Source: an uncultured Clostridiaceae bacterium
Lineage (GTDB): Bacteria; Bacillota; Clostridia; Lachnospirales; Lachnospiraceae
Length of the DNA: 18,948 bases
Assembly (NCBI GenBank): GCA_958441075.1
Contig: CAUCBQ010000020.1
Coordinates: 1-18,948, forward strand
Reading direction: 5' to 3'
Within the stretch, counting starts at the first letter, position 1. Each line of letters starts with the position of its first letter. Below the pieces are notes generated by a model. The model saw only the letters and a program-made list of their open reading frames with translations, made no database searches and was not told the origin of the DNA. Of this stretch, positions 1 through 7,292 are shown piece by piece. The position numbers and the translations under genes were made by a program.

Positions 1-590
1 AGCTCCATAATCTCGATGGAGGATGCCGTATCCAGATTGCCCGTAGGCTCGTCTGCCAATATTAAGGGCGGTTCATTGGCAAGAGCCCTTGCGATAGCCA
101 CTCTCTGCCTCTGGCCTCCGGAAAGCTCATTGGGTAAATGATCCATGCGCCCCTTAAGCCCTACCCGTTCCAGCAGCTCTCTGGCCCGCTTCGTGCGGCT
201 GGCTCTGGGAAGCCGCGCATAGGTCATGGGAAGCTCCACATTCTTAAGGGCCGAGGTACGGGAAATCAGGTTAAAGGACTGGAACACAAAACCGATCTTG
301 CGGTTGCGGATTTCAGAAAGCTGGTCCGGCGTCATTCCCGCCGTATCCACCCCATCCAGATAATAATGTCCCAGAGTAGGCCGGTCCAGACAGCCTAAAA
401 TATTCATCAGCGTAGATTTTCCCGAGCCTGAATGTCCCATGATGGCTACAAACTCTCCCCGCTCAATGGTAAGGTTAATCTTTTTTAACCCCAGAACCTT
501 AAGTGCTCCTGTATCGTATATTTTTACAAGATTTTCCAGACGAATAAGAGGGCTTTCCACAGCTTCCCCATCTGTTTTCCTGTACTTCAT
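1..590 (-). CDS. ABC efflux transporter ATP-binding protein, MacB/LolD type (partial, C-terminus cut by window edge)
   Basis: The frame opens with ATG at 590 and stays open to the window edge, giving about 196 residues. It should hydrolyse ATP to drive a MacB-like permease that would lie beyond the left edge. Visible motifs in order: Walker A GHSGSGKST (residues about 52-60), Q-loop glutamine in FVFQSF (about Q104), ABC signature LSGGQRQRVAIARAL (from about 156), Walker B LILADEP (about 176-182) and the D-loop region GNLD. The spacing and the GHSGSGKST form match the MacB/LolD/FtsE-like exporter subfamily. The start lies 5 bp after the adaptor stop codon, and its AGGAGG ribosome binding site is formed by the last codons of the adaptor gene, so the two genes are transcribed and translated together. 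The substrate is not readable; antimicrobial peptides or drugs are usual for this family. Confidence 0.93.
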   Translation of the reverse strand, partial: MKYRKTDGEAVESPLIRLENLVKIYDTGALKVLGLKKINLTIERGEFVAIMGHSGSGKSTLMNILGCLDRPTLGHYYLDGVDTAGMTPDQLSEIRNRKIGFVFQSFNLISRTSALKNVELPMTYARLPRASRTKRARELLERVGLKGRMDHLPNELSGGQRQRVAIARALANEPPLILADEPTGNLDTASSIEIME

Positions 591-595
591 TTTCC

Positions 596-1933
596 TTATC
601 CCTCCTGAGCTCCGGAAACGGTTACCTGAGTGCCTTCTGTTAAGCCGGGATCGGGAGGTACCACCACAGCCATGCCCTCCTGAAGAACCGTTTCATCTGT
701 GGGTATCACCTCCGCTACCGTTTCCCCGTCTGTACCAATAGTTACAGGTATCCAGCGGATCTTTTCATTTTCCACAATCTCTATGTAGGAGCTTTCCCCG
801 CTGTCAAATACCGCGGATATGGGAACTGCAAACACGTCCTTTGCTTCCTTTACAAGAAGCTCCGCACGGGCTGTAATCCCCGCCATCAGCTTTGTATCCG
901 GCGTATCCACACGGATAATGGTGGGAATCACACGTTCTGTGGAACCGCCTCCCTTTTCCTCTCCTGTGGGAGAAATTTTTATAACCTCCCCCTCCTCTCT
1001 GGCCCCATTCAGAATATCAGCCCGGATCTGGGCCTTCTGTCCCACCTTTACCTTTCCGATGGAAAACTCGCTGATCTGAACCTCCAGCTCCAGCTGATCC
1101 AGATTTTCAATGCTGAATATGGGCTTGTCGTCCTCTACCTTGTCGGCAAACTGCCCCACCTTGGAATTGACCCGCACTACCGTACCGTCGATCTCGCTTC
1201 TGATCTCTGTTTTTTCCAACTCCTCCTGTTTCTTTTCCAGTTCATAGGCTGCGTTTTCCACCTGAAGTGCATAAGAGCGGTCTGCGATGCCCCGTCCGTT
1301 TTCCACCGTATATTTTTCCATAGCCCGTCTGGCGTCATTTAAGGCATTGGTACTCTGCTCCATATCTGCCTGTGAAATATCTCCGGCAGCAAAAAGCTGG
1401 CTGTTCCGGCTGTGGTCTGTACCGGCCTTCTGAAAATCCTGCACCGCCTTCTCATATCCAAGGGCCGCCTCTTTATCCTGAGCCTCCTTATTTGCCACTG
1501 CCTGCTCGTAAGCATTGCGGGCAATATTCACCTCCCGTTCCAGCTCCGTACGGTCAAGCACTGCCAGAACCTGCCCCTTTGTCACCTTATCTCCTTCTTT
1601 TACATTCATCTGAAGAATCTCCGCATGGATATTTGACACAACATCCACACTGTCCGTTCCGGAGACAGGCCCGCTGATAGAAAGCTTTTCCTGTATATCC
1701 TGCTTTGCAAGAGGAACCGTAGATACCACAGGAGCCCGGCTGCCCCCGCCGGAAATCATCTTTACACCAATCATTCCCAAAATAAGAATGCCCGCTGTGA
1801 TGATCCATTTTTTCTTTCTGCTCCGTGTCTTTTTTCCTTTTTCTTCTGGCGCCATAAGCTGCTCCAGCCTGCGGTCAATCTCACTGCTTTCAGCTGTCAG
1901 ATCCAGTTCCCTGTTTTCCTCTCTGCTCTCCAT
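596..1933 (-). CDS. HlyD/MacA-type membrane fusion (adaptor) protein of an ABC efflux system
   Basis: About 445 residues. A basic cytoplasmic N-terminus (KKTRSRKKK) is followed by one membrane segment at about residues 43-60, a split biotinyl/lipoyl-like domain with the typical EGDKVTKGQVLAVLD motif (about 110-130), a long charged coiled-coil hairpin (about 135-245), the second lipoyl half (EIDGTVVRVNSKVGQ) and beta-barrel or membrane-proximal domains. This is the RND/HlyD adaptor layout used in Gram-positive MacAB-like exporters, where it sits on the outer face of the membrane and contacts the permease. A GGAGG site lies 7 bp before ATG 1933. A GTG three bases further upstream is in frame but only 4 bp from the site, so ATG 1933 is preferred. 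The ATPase gene follows 5 bp after the stop codon. Family assignment is firm; the substrate is unknown. Confidence 0.92.
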   Translation of the reverse strand: MESREENRELDLTAESSEIDRRLEQLMAPEEKGKKTRSRKKKWIITAGILILGMIGVKMISGGGSRAPVVSTVPLAKQDIQEKLSISGPVSGTDSVDVVSNIHAEILQMNVKEGDKVTKGQVLAVLDRTELEREVNIARNAYEQAVANKEAQDKEAALGYEKAVQDFQKAGTDHSRNSQLFAAGDISQADMEQSTNALNDARRAMEKYTVENGRGIADRSYALQVENAAYELEKKQEELEKTEIRSEIDGTVVRVNSKVGQFADKVEDDKPIFSIENLDQLELEVQISEFSIGKVKVGQKAQIRADILNGAREEGEVIKISPTGEEKGGGSTERVIPTIIRVDTPDTKLMAGITARAELLVKEAKDVFAVPISAVFDSGESSYIEIVENEKIRWIPVTIGTDGETVAEVIPTDETVLQEGMAVVVPPDPGLTEGTQVTVSGAQEG

Positions 1934-1989
1934 CACTCATCCTCCGTCCTTTTGCAGCCCTGACTTCTTTCACTGCCTTCCTATTTGGT

Positions 1990-1998
1990 ATTATAGCA
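1990..1998 (-). promoter_or_regulatory. Extended -10 promoter of the efflux operon
   Basis: On the minus strand the sequence TGCTATAAT gives a perfect TATAAT with an upstream TG, about 57 bp before the adaptor ATG. No good TTGACA-like -35 lies 17 bp upstream (GGGAAA is there), as is common for extended -10 promoters or activator-dependent ones. Transcription would start near 1983. The inverted repeat at 2032-2060 lies further upstream. Confidence 0.6.
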
Positions 1999-2031
1999 AA
2001 CTTCCTCCAATATTTCCCTCTGATAATATCC

Positions 2032-2060
2032 AATTCTTTCTAAATGAAAATGAAAGAATT
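2032..2060. repeat. Perfect 9-bp inverted repeat upstream of the efflux promoter (candidate operator)
   Basis: AATTCTTTC and GAAAGAATT are perfect inverted copies separated by 11 bp. The centre lies about 54 bp upstream of the -10 box, a position that suits an activator of the adaptor/ATPase operon. It has no U-tract and is AT-rich, so it does not read as a terminator. No regulator gene for it is visible in the window. Confidence 0.4.
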
Positions 2061-2071
2061 TCTAAATATGC

Positions 2072-2092
2072 AAAAAGGCAGGATATCCTGCC
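2072..2092 (-). terminator. Rho-independent terminator of the antiporter gene
   Basis: The perfect 16-bp palindrome GGCAGGATATCCTGCC begins directly after the TGA stop of the antiporter and is followed on the minus strand by TTTTTG. It folds as a GC-rich stem of 6-7 bp with a tiny loop plus a U-run. It ends the single-gene antiporter transcript before the efflux promoter. Confidence 0.85.
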
Positions 2093-3682
2093 TCAAAATC
2101 TTGCCAGCACAAGCACATCTCCCTCGCAAACCATGGTATCTCCTGCCGGGATAATGGTAGAAAGCCCCCTTCTGATCATGACAATCAGCGTTCCTTTGGG
2201 AACTGTGATGTCGTGGAGATATTTTCCATTCCATTTATAATTTTTATCCACTGTAACTTCCTGAAGGGTCATATTTCTGCGGTCTTCAAACTCCTCTGCA
2301 GCCCCAATCAGAAGATCCCCCTGCTCCAGTAAAGTATCTCCATTTGGAACCAGAAGCTCCTCTGCCCGGATAATCAATACCACCAAAAGTCCGGGTGGAA
2401 GAATAATTTCCCTTAACCGCTTTCCCATAAATGGGTGATTCTGATCCAAATGAAACTTCACAAAGCTGATGCAGCTTTCCTCCTGATAATCCGTAAAGGT
2501 CCGGCGCACATCCGCCTTTTCATCAATCATCTTCAGGTATCTGGAAAACCATGGAAGCAGTGTTCCCTGAATAGAAATGGACAAGAGGACAATGCAAAAC
2601 ACCAGATTAAACAGATTATATTTCATCGGCACCTGTCTGAGTACCGCATATATAGCAAACACAATGGAGGCTACACCTCTAAGTCCCGCCCAGGAAACCG
2701 TTCCGATCTGTCCCCATGAAGACTTAAAGCATCCAAGAAGAGCCGTTACCGCAATCGGGCGTCCAACCAGCGTCAAAAATACCATAATTGCCGCTGAGGG
2801 AAGAAATACCTCCCCCAGTCCGGAGGGTGTTACCAGAAGTCCCAGCAAAAAGAAAATGATCATCTGGGCAATTCCTGTAAGCACATCAAAAAACTGCACC
2901 ATATTCCGTTTGTGAGGCATGGGGGAATTTCCCATAATAATTCCACAAAGATACACGCTTAAATACCCGTTTCCTCCCAAAAGCACAGGAACTGCATAGG
3001 CAAGAACAGCCACAGCGAATACAAAAATGGTTTTTCCCTCTGCAATGTCAAACTGCAGGCGATTCAAAGCCCAGACTGCGCACCTTCCAAATAAAATACC
3101 AAAAAACAAACCGAAAAAAAGCTGTAAAAACAGCATCACGGGAACACTGATGGACTCTCCCGTAAGCAGTCCGGTTAAAATCACTGTCAGCATATAGGAA
3201 ATGGGATCATTGGAACCGGATTCCATTTCCAGCAGGGAAGCAGTATTCTCCTTCAGATTCAGATTCTTAGACCGCAGAATACCGAACACGGAGGCTGCAT
3301 CCGTGGAGCCGATCACAGATGCTGTCAAAAGACTCTCCAGAAGCGGAAGCTTCAAAACCAGATGAATAAAAAGCCCTGTAATTCCTGCTGTGAGAACCAC
3401 CCCCGCAGTAGACAGCAGCACAGACCGGGCAATCACCGGCTTTGCCTCCTTAATATTGGTTCCAAAGCCTCCGTAAAACATGATAAAAATCAGGCTGACA
3501 GAACAGATCATCTCTGACGCCTCATAGTCATCAAAAGGAATTTTAAAAATACCGTCCACTCCAAAGCACATGCCAAGGGCAATAAACGCCAAAAGGGACG
3601 GTATTCCAAGACGGTCTGTAAAACGATTTGTCAAGATACAGATCATAATTACAATTCCTGTGAGAAGTAAAAGCTCATTCAT
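2093..3682 (-). CDS. K+/H+ (or Na+/H+) antiporter, CPA1/NhaP2-like, with C-terminal RCK_C domains
   Basis: About 529 residues beginning MNELLLLTG. The first about 390 residues form some 12 hydrophobic membrane segments of the sodium/proton exchanger fold. They contain the CPA1 signature acids: GSTDAASVFG (D128) and ESGSNDPIS (D159, the N-D pair of the ion site). The C-terminal part is soluble and carries two similar RCK_C/TrkA_C-like modules, each with a PxGxLxVxIxR...xxxPxGDTxLxxGDxLxxx pattern (about 405-465 and 475-529). These bind a regulatory ligand, often a nucleotide, in related antiporters. The protein exchanges monovalent cations for protons at the membrane, for pH and potassium homeostasis. 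The frame extends to an ATG at 3763, but that would precede the promoter at 3720-3748 and would sit in the terminator; ATG 3682 has a GGAAAGGA site 10 bp upstream. Ion specificity is inferred from family resemblance. Confidence 0.9.
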   Translation of the reverse strand: MNELLLLTGIVIMICILTNRFTDRLGIPSLLAFIALGMCFGVDGIFKIPFDDYEASEMICSVSLIFIMFYGGFGTNIKEAKPVIARSVLLSTAGVVLTAGITGLFIHLVLKLPLLESLLTASVIGSTDAASVFGILRSKNLNLKENTASLLEMESGSNDPISYMLTVILTGLLTGESISVPVMLFLQLFFGLFFGILFGRCAVWALNRLQFDIAEGKTIFVFAVAVLAYAVPVLLGGNGYLSVYLCGIIMGNSPMPHKRNMVQFFDVLTGIAQMIIFFLLGLLVTPSGLGEVFLPSAAIMVFLTLVGRPIAVTALLGCFKSSWGQIGTVSWAGLRGVASIVFAIYAVLRQVPMKYNLFNLVFCIVLLSISIQGTLLPWFSRYLKMIDEKADVRRTFTDYQEESCISFVKFHLDQNHPFMGKRLREIILPPGLLVVLIIRAEELLVPNGDTLLEQGDLLIGAAEEFEDRRNMTLQEVTVDKNYKWNGKYLHDITVPKGTLIVMIRRGLSTIIPAGDTMVCEGDVLVLARF

Positions 3683-3706
3683 AAACAGCAGATCCTTTCC
3701 CCGCAG

Positions 3707-3725
3707 TATAATAAATTTTATTATA
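3707..3725. repeat. Perfect 9-bp palindrome overlapping the antiporter -10 box
   Basis: TATAATAAA and TTTATTATA are perfect inverted copies around a single base. The first arm, read on the minus strand, contains the -10 TATAAT, so any dimeric protein bound here would block the promoter. The site is pure A/T, so it may also be chance or a DNA-melting feature. Confidence 0.35.
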
Positions 3726-3748
3726 ACAGCATGAAAAAAAGCCGTCAA
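3720..3748 (-). promoter_or_regulatory. Near-consensus sigma-A promoter of the antiporter gene
   Basis: TTGACG (3743-3748), a spacer of exactly 17 bp and TATAAT (3720-3725, preceded by TG) form a strong vegetative promoter on the minus strand. Transcription would begin near 3713, leaving a leader of about 30 bases before ATG 3682. The -35 box lies inside the 3' arm of the upstream terminator stem. Confidence 0.82.
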
Positions 3749-3793
3749 ATATTCCAATGGCAAAATAAAGGATTTGCCGGAACTTTAACGGCT
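3734..3793 (-). terminator. Long-stem rho-independent terminator of the sugar operon
   Basis: About 17 bases after the ROK kinase stop, the minus strand reads AGCCGTTAAA, then TTCC, GGCAAA, an 8-base loop, TTTGCC, GGAA and TTTGACGGCT, then seven T. The outer stem is 10 bp (one G-U), with inner stems of 4 and 6 bp separated by small bulges, then the U-run. This ends the whole sugar locus. The stem is much longer than usual and doubles as the -35 region of the next gene. Confidence 0.83.
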
Positions 3794-3810
3794 TATTAAC
3801 GTTTCTGTTT

Positions 3811-4764
3811 TTAATTCTGTTCATTTAAGCAGGCTGCTCCGATGATGCCCGCTCCGTTCCCCAGCTCTGCAAGCAGAATCCGGGTGTTCTTTTTGGAAGC
3901 TCTGGAATAAATCTTCGGAGCTGTCTTCTCCCTTACAGGAGCTAAAAGCGCCTCTCCGGCTCCGCTTAACCCCCCGCCGATACAGAGTATCTCCGGCTGA
4001 AGAATATTGATAATATTGGCAATTCCCTCAGACAAATCCTCCATAAAGCCGTCCAGAACCTCACAGGCTGTGGGATCTCCCTTTCCTGAGGCTTCAAAGA
4101 TCATACGTCCATTTACCCCGGACAGCTCTCCTTTGCAGAGAGACCAGAGCACGGACTTATCATCACATTCCATAGCCTCTCTTGCCCGGCTCACCAGCGC
4201 TGTAGCCGATGCATAAGCCTCCAGACAGCCCTTCCGGCCGCAGGTACAGGGACGTCCGTTCTGATGGATCACCATATGACCCAGCTCGCCTGCCGCCCCA
4301 TTGTCTCCCTCCAGTATCCTTCCGTTCAGGATGATACCTCCGCCGACTCCTGTTCCTAAAGTTACGGCTGTCATGGAACGGCTGCCCCGTCCTGCACCTG
4401 CCAGATATTCGCCCCAGGCAGCAGCCTTGGCGTCATTTTCCCCATAAACAGGGCATGGAAAAAGGTCTTTTAACATTTTCAGAAAGGGAACATTTTCAAA
4501 GCCGAAGTTATTGGCATACTCAATACAGTCTGTTTCCTTGTTCACTGTTCCGGGAATGCCGATCCCCACGCTTTCCACAGCCTGAAAGGTTAATCCCTGT
4601 TCCTTTAAAAGACGTTCTGCCAGCCTGTAAATAGCCTCTGCCAGCTCCTTTGCCGGTTTTGGCAGGCCTGTGGGCTCCTGAACGGTTGGACCAAGCACTC
4701 TGTTTTCATCCACCAGACCGGCGGCTATCTTCGTTCCTCCAAGATCAATTCCGATTCGCAGCAT
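3811..4764 (-). CDS. ROK-family sugar kinase (glucokinase-like)
   Basis: 317 residues, the normal length for a ROK kinase. It starts with the phosphate-binding motif IGIDLGGTKIAAGLVD and has a second phosphate loop TLGTGVGGGIILNG, the catalytic aspartate in GENDAKAAAWGE, and the sugar/zinc region ELGHM followed by CTCGRKGCLEAYAS (zinc cysteines 173, 175 and 180). It phosphorylates a hexose at the 6-position with ATP in the cytoplasm. Glucose is the commonest substrate of this subgroup, but mannose or an amino sugar fits the locus equally well. It is the last gene of the sugar run: an AAAGGGG ribosome site lies 7 bp before its ATG, 32 bp after the upstream stop, and a strong terminator follows. 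Family is certain; substrate is open. Confidence 0.93.
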   Translation of the reverse strand: MLRIGIDLGGTKIAAGLVDENRVLGPTVQEPTGLPKPAKELAEAIYRLAERLLKEQGLTFQAVESVGIGIPGTVNKETDCIEYANNFGFENVPFLKMLKDLFPCPVYGENDAKAAAWGEYLAGAGRGSRSMTAVTLGTGVGGGIILNGRILEGDNGAAGELGHMVIHQNGRPCTCGRKGCLEAYASATALVSRAREAMECDDKSVLWSLCKGELSGVNGRMIFEASGKGDPTACEVLDGFMEDLSEGIANIINILQPEILCIGGGLSGAGEALLAPVREKTAPKIYSRASKKNTRILLAELGNGAGIIGAACLNEQN

Positions 4765-4796
4765 ATAATTTCCCCTTTATTTTCATAATTTACCGT

Positions 4797-6440
4797 TTAT
4801 TTTACCATAAGGGAGAAATGCTTTTCAAGAGGCGTGTAGCCATTTGCATATACGGTGTAACCGGCACTGTTGATCTCTTCTCCGGAGTAATGTCCCTTGA
4901 AGGAATGCTCTCCGAAGCCGGGACCAATTTCCATTGTCACAGCTTTGTCGTGAATCTCCAGATATCCGTCCTTTAATATCATGCTCTCTCCCGGTGCTGC
5001 CTCCAGAGCAAATGCAGGATGCTCCAGAGCTGCGCCTGCGGGAATGCAGATCTCCAGTCTTAAAGGAAGACGGTCCAGCCCCTCAGCCTTCAGATGCAGC
5101 TCCAGCCCCTGATCCTTTTCCCGGATCTCCAGAGTTGTTTTTAACCGGCTGCTGACCAGCTTTTCCCGTTTGGTCTGATCCATTTTCCACCAGTCAGAGG
5201 TATCCTGTTTTTCCTTAAAGGGCAGATAATACCAGCTTTCTGCTTCTGCCTCCAGACGGCAGCCGTCGGGCAGCTCTTCTATGGTCTGAGGAATGAAATT
5301 GCGGATATCGCAGCAGCTTTCTCCGATTTTTACGCAAAGCATGGTTCCCCGGGATTTAAAATACAAAAAAGCGCTCTTTCCGTTTAATACTGTATAGGTA
5401 TAGGAGGGCTTTCTCACCCTCAGCACACCGGCATGACGGAAAAATTTGCGGTATTCCTCTAAAAATCCATATTCCTTAAAATGATATCCCATCATTTCAT
5501 CGTGGTTCATCACAATATGCAGACAGTCGGGCGCCAGATCTCCACGCTCCATATTGTCTTTTATGATCTTATGTGCGGCCCCGTCAAAGGCAGGACAGTT
5601 CTCTCTGCTGCACATATAAAGATACTGGTAGAAGTATTTATCCGCATATTCCAGTTTTCCCTGATCCTGTCTGGTGGAATTCTGGGTGAAAATAGTATCG
5701 TCAGGGTCCATATAGGTAAGCATCATGGACAGATTGCGTTCCACATATCCCAAAAATGCCTCATCACCCGTTTCCTGATACATAGCCATCATGGCATTGT
5801 TTACAACTGCATTATAATTTCCCGTAGACCGCTCCGCGTATTCTCCGTCCTCGTCTCCGTCAATGCCCTCTGCCAGATACTGATCTGCCCGGTTTTTAAG
5901 CCCTGCGGCAAACTCTTCTTCCGCAGCAAACAGATTGGAGCCCTGAAGAAGGGCTGCTGCGATTCCCCAACGGTGATTGGGCGTATGGAAGCCTCCCTCG
6001 CGAATGGCATCCAAAGCCTTATGCATAATGGTTAAATACTTTTCCTTTAAAACCGTAATGGCCTCATCGGAAGAATCTCCATATTTTACCAGAATCCGGT
6101 ATGCGGCAATCAGCCGTTTGAAGCAGAATGAGGTATCTGCCGCTGATTTAAAGTTGCAGGAGGGATAGTCAAAGCTTCCATCCTCTCTCTGGGTTCTTCC
6201 TATAAAATCCAGTGCCAGATTCACTGCCGCATACAGCTGTTCATTTTTATAAAAACAGCTGTCCCTGTGAAAATATACAGCCAGGGCAGAAGCCAGGGCA
6301 TAAATGGTGGGCTTTGCTTCCCAGATATCGCCCTTGATTCCCCCATACTGCAGGGAAGCAGAATCACTTACCTGACTTCCCATAAACTGCTTTGTTCTGT
6401 ATTCTGCTCCCTTCAGCAGATGCGCCATATAACGTTCCAT
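4797..6440 (-). CDS. Unassigned cytoplasmic protein, candidate (alpha/alpha) toroid polysaccharide/oligosaccharide lyase (heparinase/alginate-lyase-like)
   Basis: 547 residues, no signal peptide and no membrane segment. Residues about 1-340 are helix-rich with repeated Ala/Leu/aromatic helices and motifs such as REDGSFDYP typical of (alpha/alpha) barrels; residues about 345-547 are beta-rich, like the C-terminal sandwich of heparinase II/III-type lyases. A possible catalytic set is visible: N155-H156 in TPNHRWGIAAALL, and R204 and Y209 in YAERSTGNYNAVVNNAM. The H-to-Y distance of 53 resembles the Asn-His-Arg-Tyr arrangement of PL5-type toroid lyases. The gene lies between the ABC permeases and the sugar kinase, and the operon's GH105 removes exactly the unsaturated uronic acid that such a lyase leaves. 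GGAGG sits 6 bp before ATG 6440. I do not recognise a named family; the lyase role is inference, and a glycoside hydrolase on a toroid fold is the main alternative. Confidence 0.6.
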   Translation of the reverse strand: MERYMAHLLKGAEYRTKQFMGSQVSDSASLQYGGIKGDIWEAKPTIYALASALAVYFHRDSCFYKNEQLYAAVNLALDFIGRTQREDGSFDYPSCNFKSAADTSFCFKRLIAAYRILVKYGDSSDEAITVLKEKYLTIMHKALDAIREGGFHTPNHRWGIAAALLQGSNLFAAEEEFAAGLKNRADQYLAEGIDGDEDGEYAERSTGNYNAVVNNAMMAMYQETGDEAFLGYVERNLSMMLTYMDPDDTIFTQNSTRQDQGKLEYADKYFYQYLYMCSRENCPAFDGAAHKIIKDNMERGDLAPDCLHIVMNHDEMMGYHFKEYGFLEEYRKFFRHAGVLRVRKPSYTYTVLNGKSAFLYFKSRGTMLCVKIGESCCDIRNFIPQTIEELPDGCRLEAEAESWYYLPFKEKQDTSDWWKMDQTKREKLVSSRLKTTLEIREKDQGLELHLKAEGLDRLPLRLEICIPAGAALEHPAFALEAAPGESMILKDGYLEIHDKAVTMEIGPGFGEHSFKGHYSGEEINSAGYTVYANGYTPLEKHFSLMVK

Positions 6441-6455
6441 TGCAAGCCTCCGTTT

Positions 6456-7292
6456 TTAGCCCTTTACACCGCTGGCAGCCAGACCGCCGGTGATATAACG
6501 CTGCAAGATAATGAAAATAACAATAATAGGAAGGATAGACAAAATAGATGCTGCCAGAATGGAGTTCCAGTCTACGCCCATGGTTCCGATATAGCTCTTG
6601 ATTGCAATCTGAATGGTAAAGTTCTCCTGATCGGAAAGCACCATCAGAGGCAGAATATAGTCATTCCAACGCCACATGAAGGAGAAAATAGTCAATGTAA
6701 TGGTAACGGAGGAACCCAGAGGAAGCATGATGGAGCGGAAAATCCTGAATTCAGAAGCTCCGTCCAGTCTTGCGGACTCTGCAAGCTCCAGAGGAATGGA
6801 CATATAGTGCTGTCTGTACATGAAAATACCTGTTGTGGTGGTTACAACGGGAAGGATACAGCCCCAGATATTATTGTAAAGTCCCATCTCGCTGACCACC
6901 GTAAACTGTGCGATGGTCAGGATTTCGCCGGGAATTAAGGTTCCTAACAGGAACACGGCAAATACCTTATTTACATAGGGAATTTCCTTGCGGTAAATGG
7001 CAAGGGCATAGCCGCACATGGCACTGATAACAACTGTAATCAACGTACCTACTATTGCCAGAAAAAGGCTGTTCTTTACATAGGTAAAAAATCCATCTGC
7101 TACTACGCTGACATAGGATTCGCCGCTGGGTGCCTGTGGAAAAAGATGCAGGGGATAGGCAAACAGCTCCGTAGAAGGTTTAAATGAGCTGAATCCCAGC
7201 CAGATAATCGGGAAAACCATAAGTCCTGCTACAGCCAATCCCAGAACCGTCATACATATGATTTCTACTTTACGCTTTACAGATCCTTCCAT
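6456..7292 (-). CDS. ABC sugar transporter permease, MalG/UgpE family
   Basis: 278 residues with six hydrophobic segments. The cytoplasmic EAA loop that docks on the ATPase is ELAESARLDGASEFRIFRSIMLPL, near residue 165. It is the second membrane subunit of a carbohydrate uptake (CUT1) importer for oligosaccharides. Its ATG overlaps the stop of the partner permease by one base (TAATG), so the two are translationally coupled and should be made in equal amounts; a GGAGGTGA site precedes. A matching ATPase gene is absent, so a shared MsmX-like ATPase encoded elsewhere is expected, as in many Firmicutes. Confidence 0.94.
   Translation of the reverse strand: MEGSVKRKVEIICMTVLGLAVAGLMVFPIIWLGFSSFKPSTELFAYPLHLFPQAPSGESYVSVVADGFFTYVKNSLFLAIVGTLITVVISAMCGYALAIYRKEIPYVNKVFAVFLLGTLIPGEILTIAQFTVVSEMGLYNNIWGCILPVVTTTTGIFMYRQHYMSIPLELAESARLDGASEFRIFRSIMLPLGSSVTITLTIFSFMWRWNDYILPLMVLSDQENFTIQIAIKSYIGTMGVDWNSILAASILSILPIIVIFIILQRYITGGLAASGVKG

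Noticed and set aside
1788..2240. 150-codon open frame on the plus strand crossing the adaptor-antiporter gap
   Set aside because: It spans a terminator and a promoter for the other strand and its predicted protein looks random (Ser/Phe/Pro-rich).
3683..3763. Longer start for the antiporter (27 extra residues from ATG 3763)
   Set aside because: The extension would cover the upstream terminator and precede the strong promoter at 3720-3748; ATG 3682 has a ribosome site and begins the first membrane segment.
6267..6938. 223-codon open frame on the plus strand
   Set aside because: It is a shadow running across the toroid-protein start and the MalG-type permease, with low-complexity sequence and no domain.
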